From Oscillospiraceae bacterium (GTDB lineage: Bacteria > Bacillota > Clostridia > Oscillospirales > CAG-272), in NCBI GenBank assembly GCA_015063695.1, contig SVTQ01000016.1:1-47427 (forward strand): a stretch of 47,427 bases of DNA. The letters run 5' to 3'. Under the pieces are notes generated by a model. That model did no database searches. It was not told the origin of the DNA and saw nothing but the letters and a program-made list of their open reading frames with translations. Both the position numbers and the translations under genes were made by a program. Positions 1-8,304 of the stretch are shown here, one piece after another (position 1 is the first letter of the stretch; every line of letters begins with the position of its first letter).

Positions 1-169
1 GGTTTGCAGGGTCAACGTTCATCTCTTCAAAATAGAGATAGGTAAGGATATCCGCAACGGAGAGAGAGCCGCCGGGATGGCCTGATGATGCTGAATGTAC
101 CGCATCAATGATACCTACACGGATGTTTCTTGCGAGCTCTTTGAGCTCACACAGTCTTTTTTCGTCCAT
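1..169 (-). CDS. Transketolase, N-terminal subunit (5' end only)
   Basis: Only the first 56 codons are in the window; the gene runs off the left edge. The peptide begins MDEKRLCELKELARNIRVG and contains SGHPGGSLS followed by DILTYLYF. That is the start of the thiamine-diphosphate domain of transketolase, where the GHPGG loop contacts substrate and cofactor. In Clostridia this enzyme is often split into N- and C-terminal subunits; a start this close to the GHPGG motif fits the N-terminal subunit. It would transfer two-carbon ketol units in the pentose phosphate pathway and supply erythrose-4-phosphate, a precursor of the aromatic pathway encoded further right. Split versus full-length form cannot be decided from this fragment. 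Confidence 0.85.
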   Translation of the reverse strand, partial: MDEKRLCELKELARNIRVGIIDAVHSASSGHPGGSLSVADILTYLYFEEMNVDPAN

Positions 170-269
170 AAAAGCAACCTTTCTTTTCCGAGCCTTTGGT
201 CGGGCAAGTAATATATATCGGAAAAATTAAATTTAATCGTTTTAATCGGCACATAATGCCACATATTAT

Positions 270-298
270 ATTGTAATATATTTTTTCCATCTTGTCAA
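270..298 (-). promoter_or_regulatory. Sigma-A promoter for the transketolase gene
   Basis: On the minus strand TTGACA (plus 293-298) is followed after 17 bases by TACAAT (plus 270-275). The predicted start lies about 90 bases upstream of the ATG, leaving an AT-rich leader in which I see no recognised riboswitch. Confidence 0.8.
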
Positions 299-313
299 TG
301 ACAAGAAAGCTAT

Positions 314-354
314 AAAAAAAGGGAGCCAAGCCTGTTTTTTCAGACTAAGCTCCC
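314..354 (-). terminator. Rho-independent terminator of the ydjIGH-like operon
   Basis: On the minus strand GGGAGC (plus 349-354) pairs with GCTCCC (plus 321-326), with inner pairing of CTG and CAG around a six-A loop, and is followed by seven T (plus 314-320). It sits 18 bases past the last stop codon of the operon. Confidence 0.85.
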
Positions 355-371
355 GCTTGAATATTATAATG

Positions 372-1166
372 CTAAAACTTTCCGCCGCCTCCGCCGTGGG
401 AAGTACCCGAGGAGGAGAAGTGCGTTGAAGAACCGCCTCCGCCGCTTTCGTCGGATTTGGGTCTGGGACGGCACTTAAGATCTACGTAAAGGAAAATATC
501 CTGTGATCTTGTTACGTCAAGGCTTCCCTCTTTCAGGTAGTCGTTTGCCTCATAGCTTGAACGTACAGTTTTCAACTTTCCTCTCATTACGCCTGTTGCG
601 ATCAATGCGATCACAAAGGCAATTACAAGTGAAATGATAAGGCTGATCCCGAATTCAAAGGGGGCTTTCGGAAGATTGTGAATATCGTAAGGATCTCCAC
701 TCTTCGCCTGAGCAATGAATTCATCGGAAAGCTCAACAAAGGTAATGAATGCGGTATAGAAGTCTCCCTCGCTCATGTAGGGAACAAACCGGTCGGACAT
801 GTGCTCAAGACCTGCATCGGTTATTGCCGTAATACCGTAACCCGTTGTGGACACGTGCCAGTCTGAATACTCGGTGCTGACGAGAAGAAGAATTCCGTCT
901 TTTTTGTAACCGTTGTAATCGTAATAATCGTCTGCAAATTCCATGGCACTTTTATCGCCCAGAGAATACTCTGTGACGATTACGATATCCATGTCGTGTT
1001 TTGAGCTTACGTCTTCAAGCATTTCAAGTATCTCATCTTCTTCAAAGGAAGTGAGAAGGTCGTCGTTATCAACAAGAAGGACTGAATCTCTTGCGGCAAA
1101 GACCGTGCACACAGAGCTAAAACAAAAAACAAGAGCGAAAATCAAAGCAAAAATCTTATTCTTCAT
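372..1166 (-). CDS. ydjH: TPM-domain membrane protein, YdjH-like
   Basis: This 264-residue protein starts with a signal peptide (residues 1-24, ending SVCTVFA). A TPM domain follows at about 30-160, recognisable from YYDYNGYKKDGILLLVS and WHVSTTGYG. One membrane span lies near 172-192 (FGISLIISLVIAFVIALIA), and the tail is rich in Gly and Ser, ending GGGGGKF. TPM proteins of this kind (YgcG/YdjH) are membrane proteins with an exposed TPM domain. In Bacillus subtilis YdjH is a partner of YdjG and YdjI in recruiting the stress protein PspA to the membrane. The start is set by GGAGGTGGAGAT before ATG. The gene is last in a three-gene operon, 12 bases after the zinc-ribbon gene. The operon role is inferred from gene content; the domain is seen directly. 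Confidence 0.85.
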   Translation of the reverse strand: MKNKIFALIFALVFCFSSVCTVFAARDSVLLVDNDDLLTSFEEDEILEMLEDVSSKHDMDIVIVTEYSLGDKSAMEFADDYYDYNGYKKDGILLLVSTEYSDWHVSTTGYGITAITDAGLEHMSDRFVPYMSEGDFYTAFITFVELSDEFIAQAKSGDPYDIHNLPKAPFEFGISLIISLVIAFVIALIATGVMRGKLKTVRSSYEANDYLKEGSLDVTRSQDIFLYVDLKCRPRPKSDESGGGGSSTHFSSSGTSHGGGGGKF

Positions 1167-1178
1167 ATCTCCACCTCC

Positions 1179-2264
1179 TCAAATCAGCCACAGCAGATAC
1201 TGAATGACAAGAAGCGCCGCTCCGATTATGCCGGTAAGGGCAAACAGCCATTTTCTGTAAGCTTTTTTATCAAGGGGCAGATCTCCTACGAACTTGCCCG
1301 TTTGTCCGTTCATGGCGAAGGTATAAGTATTGCCGTTCCACGAGGTGTTCAGAAGCCAAACGGGATAGAGCGCGTACTTTGCATTTCCGTTTTTCAGCTG
1401 AACTGAAGAATACTCGGGAGTTGTTGTGGAATATCCCTCCACTGTGGAAGCAAGAACTTCCTCAGTACTTTTCTTTATTCTTTCGTTGGCGCGGTCAATG
1501 CTCTCGCCTGCATCCACGTCGTACTTATCCGCAAAATATCCTGCGAGATACGCTGTCTGAAAATCAACTGCCTCTGAAAAATCAAAGGGCTCAATGGACT
1601 CCATAAGGGCATCGTCTATCTTGGAAGAACCGTCAACGGGAACTTTTTCAAAAGAAAGGCTGCCTTCTCTTACTACGGAATAAAAGCTTGTTTCCGTATA
1701 GTCAAAATCCTCGGTGCTCCACATACGGACTCTTGTCGCTTTATATCGCACGCTTCCGTTGGCATCAGCATCAAATATCCAGAAGGGGACGTAAATTCCC
1801 TTTATCTCGTCGATATGGTTCTGATCCTTGAACACCTTCGGAAGAAGTCTTTTCCCAAGATAGTGCTTCCCCAGAGCTTCCTTCGCTGCTTTTTTGTCTA
1901 TTTTAAAAGGAATAACGTAATCGGGCTTTAAGCTTCCCGAAAGCTTACCCATCATAACAACGGGATTTGAACAGTAAGGGCAGGAGGTTGCCGCTGTGTT
2001 TTCGTCACAGACTATCTCGCCGCCGCAGGACTTGCAGACGTAAGAAGCAAGTCCGTCCGCTTCGCCCTCATCCCATTCTCCGCCTGCTCCGTCTCCCCAG
2101 GACATATCGTCGGGGATCTCTTTCTTCAGCTCGGCATCATAAGACGCAAGGCTCTCCATTTCAAATTCCGTATCACAATAGGGACATTTCATTTTTTGTA
2201 CCGCGCTGTCAAAAGCAATAGCGCCGCCGCAGCACGGACATTTATATTCTTGAAGTACTGCCAT
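1179..2264 (-). CDS. ydjG: Double zinc-ribbon membrane protein, YdjG-like
   Basis: The protein has 361 residues. Two TFIIB-type zinc ribbons are visible: CPCC...CPYC at residues 9-30, and CKSCGG...CPYC at about 77-97. An alpha/beta region of roughly 220 residues follows, then a hydrophobic C-terminal span (LFALTGIIGAALLVIQYLLWLI, about 338-360). This layout matches Bacillus YdjG, which anchors the YdjGHI complex in the membrane. The start is firm: AGGAGG lies four bases before the ATG. It sits between the SPFH gene (93 bases upstream) and the TPM gene (12 bases downstream), so the three are very probably co-transcribed. The ribbons probably bind zinc structurally; there is no evidence of DNA binding. 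Confidence 0.82.
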   Translation of the reverse strand: MAVLQEYKCPCCGGAIAFDSAVQKMKCPYCDTEFEMESLASYDAELKKEIPDDMSWGDGAGGEWDEGEADGLASYVCKSCGGEIVCDENTAATSCPYCSNPVVMMGKLSGSLKPDYVIPFKIDKKAAKEALGKHYLGKRLLPKVFKDQNHIDEIKGIYVPFWIFDADANGSVRYKATRVRMWSTEDFDYTETSFYSVVREGSLSFEKVPVDGSSKIDDALMESIEPFDFSEAVDFQTAYLAGYFADKYDVDAGESIDRANERIKKSTEEVLASTVEGYSTTTPEYSSVQLKNGNAKYALYPVWLLNTSWNGNTYTFAMNGQTGKFVGDLPLDKKAYRKWLFALTGIIGAALLVIQYLLWLI

Positions 2265-2357
2265 ATATCCTCCTATGTATAGCTATAAATTGATCCGGTC
2301 GTGGCAATACCGAAGAGAGACAGCACGTTTTGCCATCTCCCTTCGATGCCAAAGCAT

Positions 2358-3740
2358 TTATTTAATATCGTTTTCGTCAAAGAGGTCGCCGCATTCGGGG
2401 CAGAACTTAGGCGGATTCTTAGGATCCTCGGGTTCCCATCCGCACTTATCGCAACGGTAGAGGGGAGCTCCCACAGGTTTCTTAGCTCCGCATTCAGCGC
2501 AGAACTTGCCCTTATTTACCGCACCGCACGCACAAGCCCAGCCTTCTTCGGGCTTCTTTGCACCGCACTCAGGACAGAACTTACCGCTTGCAACTGTTCC
2601 GCAGGCACATTTCCAGGAACCTGCCGCTGCAGCTTCAGGCTTCTTAGCTCCGCATTCGGGACAGAATTTTCCTGATGCGGTAGCACCGCAGTAGCATTTC
2701 CAGCTGTCAGCGCTCTGAGTATTCTGAGGCGCCTGCTGACCCATGGCGAAAAGGCCCTGAGCATTTACGCCGCCCTGGTTCATAGCCATACCCATGCCCA
2801 TAAAGCCCGTCATAGCTCCTGCTTCATTGGATGCCGCAGCCTTCATAGCATCTGCCTGAGCACCTACGAGAGTTGCCGCCGCCATTGTAGGATCGCGCAT
2901 GATAGCTGTACGCTGAGCCTGCTTTATCATTTCCGCATCTTCTTCGGGAAGTGTTACGGAACCAAGGGCAATGCTCACCACCTTAAGACCGCGAAGCTCT
3001 CCCCATTTTGCGGAAAGGCTTGCATTCATTGCGGCTTCAAGATCTGCATTGTGAGTGACTATCTGATTGGGGCGCAGTTCAAGCTCTGAAAGCTTTCCGA
3101 AAGCAGGCTGAAGAGCGCTGATAAATTCTGTTTTGAGCTGATTTTCAATAAGGTCACGGGTATATTCAAAGTCCACGTTTCCGCAAACGTTGGTATAGAA
3201 AAGCAGCGGGTCTGCGATCATATAGGAATAAACGCCCGAACAACGAACGGATACGTCCACGTCAAGTCCGATCTTTGTATCTACCACACGGAAGGGTATG
3301 GGATTTGGAGTTCCGAACTTATTGTCAATAAGCTCCTTTGTATTGAAGTAATAAACTCTCTGATCCTTGCCTGTATCTCCGCCGTAGGTGAAACGCTTGC
3401 CTATAGCCTTGAAGGTCTCCTTAATACTCTCGCCCAGCTTTCCCGTGAAAATCGAGGGTTCTGTTGAAGAGTCGTATGTAAATTCGCCGGGCTCAGCGCA
3501 GACTTCAACTATCTTGCCTTGCTCTACGATTATCATGCACTGTCCGTCTGCAACGGCAATGCCCGATCCGTTTGAAATAATATTATCCTCGCCCTTGGTG
3601 TTGGAGGAACGTCCGCTTGTTTTCTTCTGTCCCTTTCTTACCATTACGTCTGCGGGAAGAGCATCACAATAGAAAAACTCCTTCCACTGATCGGCAAGTA
3701 CACCGCCCAAAGCACCGATTCCTGCTTTAATAAGTCCCAT
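2358..3740 (-). CDS. ydjI: SPFH-domain protein with a four-ribbon zinc tail, YdjI-like
   Basis: This 460-residue protein has no signal peptide. Residues 1-300 form the SPFH/virion-core-like domain typical of YdjI, starting MGLIKAGIGALGGVLADQWK and including FTYDSST and a long helical segment. A Gln/Gly/Met-rich linker (about 305-345) leads to three near-identical zinc ribbons (CxC...GKFCxECGAKKP) and a fourth of another type (CDKCGW...CPECG) up to the C-terminus. Bacillus YdjI, as I recall it, has a single ribbon, so this tail is expanded. In Bacillus, YdjI bridges YdjG/YdjH and PspA at damaged membrane. The start is set by AAAGGAG before ATG. It is first in its operon; no pspA is present in the window. 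Confidence 0.82.
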   Translation of the reverse strand: MGLIKAGIGALGGVLADQWKEFFYCDALPADVMVRKGQKKTSGRSSNTKGEDNIISNGSGIAVADGQCMIIVEQGKIVEVCAEPGEFTYDSSTEPSIFTGKLGESIKETFKAIGKRFTYGGDTGKDQRVYYFNTKELIDNKFGTPNPIPFRVVDTKIGLDVDVSVRCSGVYSYMIADPLLFYTNVCGNVDFEYTRDLIENQLKTEFISALQPAFGKLSELELRPNQIVTHNADLEAAMNASLSAKWGELRGLKVVSIALGSVTLPEEDAEMIKQAQRTAIMRDPTMAAATLVGAQADAMKAAASNEAGAMTGFMGMGMAMNQGGVNAQGLFAMGQQAPQNTQSADSWKCYCGATASGKFCPECGAKKPEAAAAGSWKCACGTVASGKFCPECGAKKPEEGWACACGAVNKGKFCAECGAKKPVGAPLYRCDKCGWEPEDPKNPPKFCPECGDLFDENDIK

Positions 3741-3820
3741 AATATTTCTCCTTTGTATGTAATTTATTCTTTGTCACGGGATCATCTGCTTTTTTAACCT
3801 GTAAAACTTCCGTTTTTCGC

Positions 3821-3858
3821 AAAAAAGCAAAGAGCGAAAGGGCAAAATGCCCTTTCGC
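3821..3858 (-). terminator. Rho-independent terminator after the first dockerin gene
   Basis: A perfect 11-bp stem (plus 3834-3844 with 3848-3858) around a three-base loop is followed on the minus strand by a T-rich run (plus 3821-3833). It lies about 140 bases past the dockerin stop codon. The rest of 3741-3997 is AT-rich, with a small palindrome at 3878-3894; the promoter of the SPFH gene must lie here but I cannot place it confidently. Confidence 0.75.
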
Positions 3859-3997
3859 CCTAAAAAACGAAATATTTAAGTTAAAAATTAACTTTATCTA
3901 TTTCTATTATATATCAATCAGTCCGATTTTTCAACAATAATTTTGAAAAATACAAAAAACTGAATATTTACACGGAAAGCTACGTTCCGAATAATGT

Positions 3998-6900
3998 TTA
4001 ACCAAGAGTTGTGATCACTCCGCCGAGATACTTTCTTATCTTCAAAACGTCCTTAGTGGTAATCTTTCCATCTTTGTCAACGTCTGCCGCGGTCATATTG
4101 ACCATGTCGGCCGAAACAACTCCGCCGAGATACTTTCTCAGAAGCAGAACGTCTTTGGTAGTTACCTTTCCGTCGCAATCTGCATCGCCGAGAAGGAAGT
4201 TTATTTCAACAAGGACCACGTTCCGAACCACAGAACTGCCTCCTATAACCACGGTATATTCACGGGTGAGGTGATTTTTCTTTGATGCCACCAGCTTATA
4301 GGTTCCCGCCTGTACGTCGGAGAAGGAATATTTTGCCGATGTGCCCGTAAGAACCGTGAAATGAGTGGCTGACTTTTCTCCTTCGGGAATAAGCTGAAGC
4401 ATAGTGGTTTCACTTTCCTCGCCGAAGCTTGTGACTGTACCGCTGAGGGTAACGCCCGCGTTTTCCGGGAGGGTAAACTCAACTGTTATATTCAAATAAT
4501 CACGCCATTTATTGTTGAATTCCGTTGTAAGGATATACGCGCTTTGGGGAACGCCCTCGACGTTCACCTTAAAGTCTGACAGATCAAGCGGGAAGTCGTA
4601 TATACCTTCGTTTGTCATAGGAACGTTCAGTGCGACCTCGTAGCGGTAGGTCTCACCTGCCTCGAAGATCACTTCATCGCTGTAAGTAATATCGACGTCC
4701 TCTCCGTCCACCACGTGATACCACCTTGAATAGCCAAAGGTAAGCTTGTCACTTTCCCTGATACCATCACTGCGGTTGTAGTTATCATCATAAACGGAAA
4801 CGAATTTCTCGCCTGCCACGGGACGAACAACGCCGTAGAGGTTTACCTCCGTTACCGCGGTGGTATAGAGAGGCGTGAGGACGATACCGCTGGGAGGCAT
4901 AACTACATCGGTCTCGGGGCTTGTGACGTCGCCGAAATAGGGCATTCGGTAGGTTTCGTCTGTCAGCTCGTAGTCCCACATATAGAACTGCTTGCCCTCT
5001 ACCTCGGGAGCGGTAATATAAATGTAATCATTTTCCTTTGCGTTGGAAATGAGTTTTGTATGGTCTTCGTCGGAATAAGCCTTGGCACCATCTTGCATTT
5101 CAACTGCATAGTAGCTCTCGAAAACGGCGGTTACGGTAACTTCCGCTGCCTTGGTGATCGTTACAGTATCACCGGGCTGATATTTGCCGTAGCCGGAAAC
5201 GCTCCAGTACTCCATCTTCATTTGTCTCGGTAATTCTATACCGAAGCTCTTTAGTGTAGGTAATGTCAGAGTTTCGCCTTTATAGACCTTGGCTGTTCCG
5301 ATCACGCCTGTACCGAAAACGTATTTGATTGCGGAATAATCACGGGTTTCAGCCGTTGCATTTATTTGAATATTGCCGCCTGCTTTCCACTTGACATTTG
5401 AAACAATATAGCGTCCATCGCCAACGGGCTTTACTTCCTCGCCGTCCACTTCAACCACAAGGGTAGCGGGGTCAAGCTCGTGGCAAGTCTTTTCCCTGAT
5501 ATAAAAGTAGAAGCCTTCGCCGTCCATCACGTAATCGGGGCCGTCGTAGGTAAGACCGGGGGTATAGGTCAGAATATCGACCTTTCGCCAAACGGAAACG
5601 GGAAGCTCTACGTTCTTGACAAGCTGTCCGTAGCCGGTATGGATAAGTGCTTTTGCCTGCAAGGTCACACCGCTTTTGTGCTGCTTTTCGGCAAAGCTGA
5701 TCTCAAGACTATTGCCGGATTTAGAATAGGTCTCATAGCCGGGATCGGCAGGGTCCACCGTCCAGGTCACTGAAACGGGGAAGCTTCCGTCCAGCCAATC
5801 CGCCCATTCATAGTTTACCTTGAAGGTGACGTCTGTTCCTTCATTTACCCGATAAGACCCGTCCCCGTCGTTCGGAGTAATGACGGCGGACTTCAGTATT
5901 GTATCGGAAATGATCACAAGACGGGTATTTTCATGGAGATCCTTCCAGGTAAGCCCCGAAAGATCCATTTGCTCAGCGCCCGTCGCCTTGTTGTAATAGG
6001 TTCCCACGTATTTTTCGGGAAGCATAAGGGAAATGCTTCTTTCGTTCAGATAATCGTTGCCGTCGGAGCCGGTATAAGTAAAGCCGGTAAAGCCGAGCCT
6101 TCCGCTGAAGCTGCCTCCGCGAATGGCGGGATAATTTATATGGTAGTAGCTGTTTTCGGGCGCGGCTTTGTGCTCTATGGCGTAATCACAGCTCTGATTC
6201 TTGATGATATAATAAGAGGAATCAAAATGGTGAACTGCGTAGCCGCCGGTCATTGCGGTAAATCTACCGCCGTTAATAACGGTATGTCCCGTTTCGATAT
6301 AGGGAGTCACAGCACCCTTGGATGCCGTTTCAAGATGGAGGCGGTGGTCGCTGATGACGGTAGCAAAGGCACTTGCCTCCCTCCCGTCCTCACCGCCCAC
6401 TACCAGGTTAAAGAAGCCGTCGTTGATCTCTGCCTCCACGTGGTCGGCAATGAAAGTGCCGCGATAGAAGCTGCTACCGGACCGACTGCCTTTGGCGGCA
6501 CGAGCCGCCTCGGTGGTCATGGAATATGTACCGCCGTTGACGATAAGCTTTGCAGGATAGGGATCGTTTCGGGAATCACGGGGGATATCACTCATGACAC
6601 GAATGGCAGAAAAAGCACCGTCATCATCCTGAATCACGTTTACAGATACGCCGCCGCTTTTATCTCCCTCAAGGGTGAGGCTTGCATCCTTGCCCAGACG
6701 GAACAGCAGAAAATCCTCCAAAGAATACTTAACGTCTTCCTCGGGCAACTCTGAACCGCCTCCCTCAACGGCCATGCGCTGCTTAGCAGACTTGCTTCCC
6801 TCAGAGGCAACTCTTTCTCGAATGTCCAGATCACCGCTGATGGTATGATCCTGGAAATCAAATACCACGTCCAGCCCTGCGGGAACGTCCAATCTGATAA

Positions 6901-8221
6901 AGCTTGTATCTTCGGGAATTAAACCGTTCTCATTGATCTCAAGATCCTCGGTCAGTACTACGTTCAGCTTGCCGAATTGTTCGATGGCATCCTCTTTCAG
7001 GTCGGACATAACGTCCATGAGACCTTCCCAGTCGCTGACGTAACGGGTATAGCCTTCGCTGTCGATTACCTCCTCGTAATGAGGCGTTTCATGAACAACC
7101 GTCACGGGGAACCGAATTCTTAATAAACGCCAGTCTTTATCGTAAGAGTCGACTTTGGCATCGGTTCTAAGCTCACCGTCGATCCAGATCTCAATATTAT
7201 CAAGATTTTTCCAATCGAAGGTATAGGGCGGAGATTTCATGTTCTCCTCATAGGGAATCGCATTGACGCATGCTTCCACATAGGTTGTAGTGCCTGCAGT
7301 AAGGTAATCGTCGTCTTCGAGCTCGACCGATTGACGGATCGTTGTGTAACGCAGATAATAACCTTTTTCGTCATAATTATATACTTTTTCAAAGGCAGCC
7401 TCCGCTTCCTCGTAGAGCATACCGTCATGTAGCCGCGGAACGCCCAGCTCAAGCTCCAGCTTGGTAATGATCTCCGTGGGCAAAATGTCACGCCAACGGG
7501 CGTAGAGGGTCATATCTTCATAGATCTGCGTGTTTTTAAAATCGAATTTGATTGTTTTTTCGGGATCCTCATACCAACCCTCAAACACCTTTCCCTCGCA
7601 GCTCATGTAATAAGGGTTGTAGACGTAACCGCCCTCCATTGCCGTATAGACCTTGTTTTCCCCCACGCCGCCGGTATCAAAGGTGACGGTGCACTCGGGT
7701 CCGTCGTATTCCGCTACATCATAGGGAATCTTAATTTTAACAAGCTCCGAGTATCCTATATCGACGTAGGCATCCTCTCTCTTGACGCCGTTGATCCAGA
7801 TCTCCGTCTCCTCGGGGTGAAAGAGGTCGAAGGAGTAGTCGGCATCCCCGCCGGTTTTGACACTTCTCGGTTGTAAGGGAATTCCTACCAGCACGGGTTC
7901 ACTCGACCACAGGAAATTGTCCCCGACGAAACCATAGTCATACCACAGTCCTACCTGCACGTCCTTTGGACAAAAATAGGGCTGGGAGGAGTCGTTGATC
8001 ACACAACTGCTTATGATCCACCCTGCATCGTAGCCTCGGAGCTTATTATGAAGCCCGGGGTCCTCAATGGTCAGCTCCACCTTTTTGATGACGGTCTTTC
8101 CTGCCATATAGTCCTCCGCAAATCCTGCAAAGACCGTCAGGTCGAAGGCGGGAATAAACCCGATGAACATCACCGCAGCCAACAGCATACTTAAAATTCG
8201 TTTTGCTGTCTTATTTTTCAT
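3998..8221 (-). CDS. Large secreted dockerin protein with InlB-type B repeat
   Basis: This 1407-residue protein is exported: MKNKTAKRILSMLLAAVMF starts a signal peptide ending near VFAG. An InlB/Listeria-Bacteroides B repeat lies at about 190-250 (VTFDTGG to MTLYARW), with long beta-rich stretches after it. Repeated NGG motifs (LIVNGGTY, TVINGGRF) suggest a beta-helix in the middle. Near the C-terminus is a carboxypeptidase-regulatory/Cna-B-like fold (VTLSGTVTSFG onward). The protein ends in a type I dockerin with two calcium loops, DADCDGKVTTKD and DVDKDGKITTKD, each followed by RKYLGGV. Dockerins bind cohesins on a scaffold; no cohesin is in the window. The upstream in-frame extension to 8278 is rejected because GGGGGC lies just before the chosen ATG. 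No catalytic domain is recognised; adhesion or structure is a guess. Confidence 0.8.
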   Translation of the reverse strand: MKNKTAKRILSMLLAAVMFIGFIPAFDLTVFAGFAEDYMAGKTVIKKVELTIEDPGLHNKLRGYDAGWIISSCVINDSSQPYFCPKDVQVGLWYDYGFVGDNFLWSSEPVLVGIPLQPRSVKTGGDADYSFDLFHPEETEIWINGVKREDAYVDIGYSELVKIKIPYDVAEYDGPECTVTFDTGGVGENKVYTAMEGGYVYNPYYMSCEGKVFEGWYEDPEKTIKFDFKNTQIYEDMTLYARWRDILPTEIITKLELELGVPRLHDGMLYEEAEAAFEKVYNYDEKGYYLRYTTIRQSVELEDDDYLTAGTTTYVEACVNAIPYEENMKSPPYTFDWKNLDNIEIWIDGELRTDAKVDSYDKDWRLLRIRFPVTVVHETPHYEEVIDSEGYTRYVSDWEGLMDVMSDLKEDAIEQFGKLNVVLTEDLEINENGLIPEDTSFIRLDVPAGLDVVFDFQDHTISGDLDIRERVASEGSKSAKQRMAVEGGGSELPEEDVKYSLEDFLLFRLGKDASLTLEGDKSGGVSVNVIQDDDGAFSAIRVMSDIPRDSRNDPYPAKLIVNGGTYSMTTEAARAAKGSRSGSSFYRGTFIADHVEAEINDGFFNLVVGGEDGREASAFATVISDHRLHLETASKGAVTPYIETGHTVINGGRFTAMTGGYAVHHFDSSYYIIKNQSCDYAIEHKAAPENSYYHINYPAIRGGSFSGRLGFTGFTYTGSDGNDYLNERSISLMLPEKYVGTYYNKATGAEQMDLSGLTWKDLHENTRLVIISDTILKSAVITPNDGDGSYRVNEGTDVTFKVNYEWADWLDGSFPVSVTWTVDPADPGYETYSKSGNSLEISFAEKQHKSGVTLQAKALIHTGYGQLVKNVELPVSVWRKVDILTYTPGLTYDGPDYVMDGEGFYFYIREKTCHELDPATLVVEVDGEEVKPVGDGRYIVSNVKWKAGGNIQINATAETRDYSAIKYVFGTGVIGTAKVYKGETLTLPTLKSFGIELPRQMKMEYWSVSGYGKYQPGDTVTITKAAEVTVTAVFESYYAVEMQDGAKAYSDEDHTKLISNAKENDYIYITAPEVEGKQFYMWDYELTDETYRMPYFGDVTSPETDVVMPPSGIVLTPLYTTAVTEVNLYGVVRPVAGEKFVSVYDDNYNRSDGIRESDKLTFGYSRWYHVVDGEDVDITYSDEVIFEAGETYRYEVALNVPMTNEGIYDFPLDLSDFKVNVEGVPQSAYILTTEFNNKWRDYLNITVEFTLPENAGVTLSGTVTSFGEESETTMLQLIPEGEKSATHFTVLTGTSAKYSFSDVQAGTYKLVASKKNHLTREYTVVIGGSSVVRNVVLVEINFLLGDADCDGKVTTKDVLLLRKYLGGVVSADMVNMTAADVDKDGKITTKDVLKIRKYLGGVITTLG

Positions 8222-8253
8222 TTTCTGCCCCCTTGTATATAAATTAAAGCAGC

Positions 8254-8291
8254 TTCTCCATTCACCGTGTTTCTGCACGGTGAATGGAGAA
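8254..8291. terminator. Perfect 16-bp hairpin between the two dockerin genes
   Basis: The left arm (8254-8269) and right arm (8276-8291) are exact reverse complements around the loop TTTCTG. The hairpin starts 13 bases past the stop codon of the upstream dockerin gene (minus strand) and ends 33 bases before the next start. The following minus-strand sequence, GCTGCTTTAATTT, is only a weak U-tract. It may therefore be a leaky terminator, a processing site or an mRNA-stabilising stem. Confidence 0.65.
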
Positions 8292-8304
8292 TGTATTTAA
8301 ACTT

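Noticed and set aside
147..329. A 60-codon minus-strand frame in the transketolase leader
   Set aside because: It starts in the promoter region and overlaps the transketolase start; no ribosome site.
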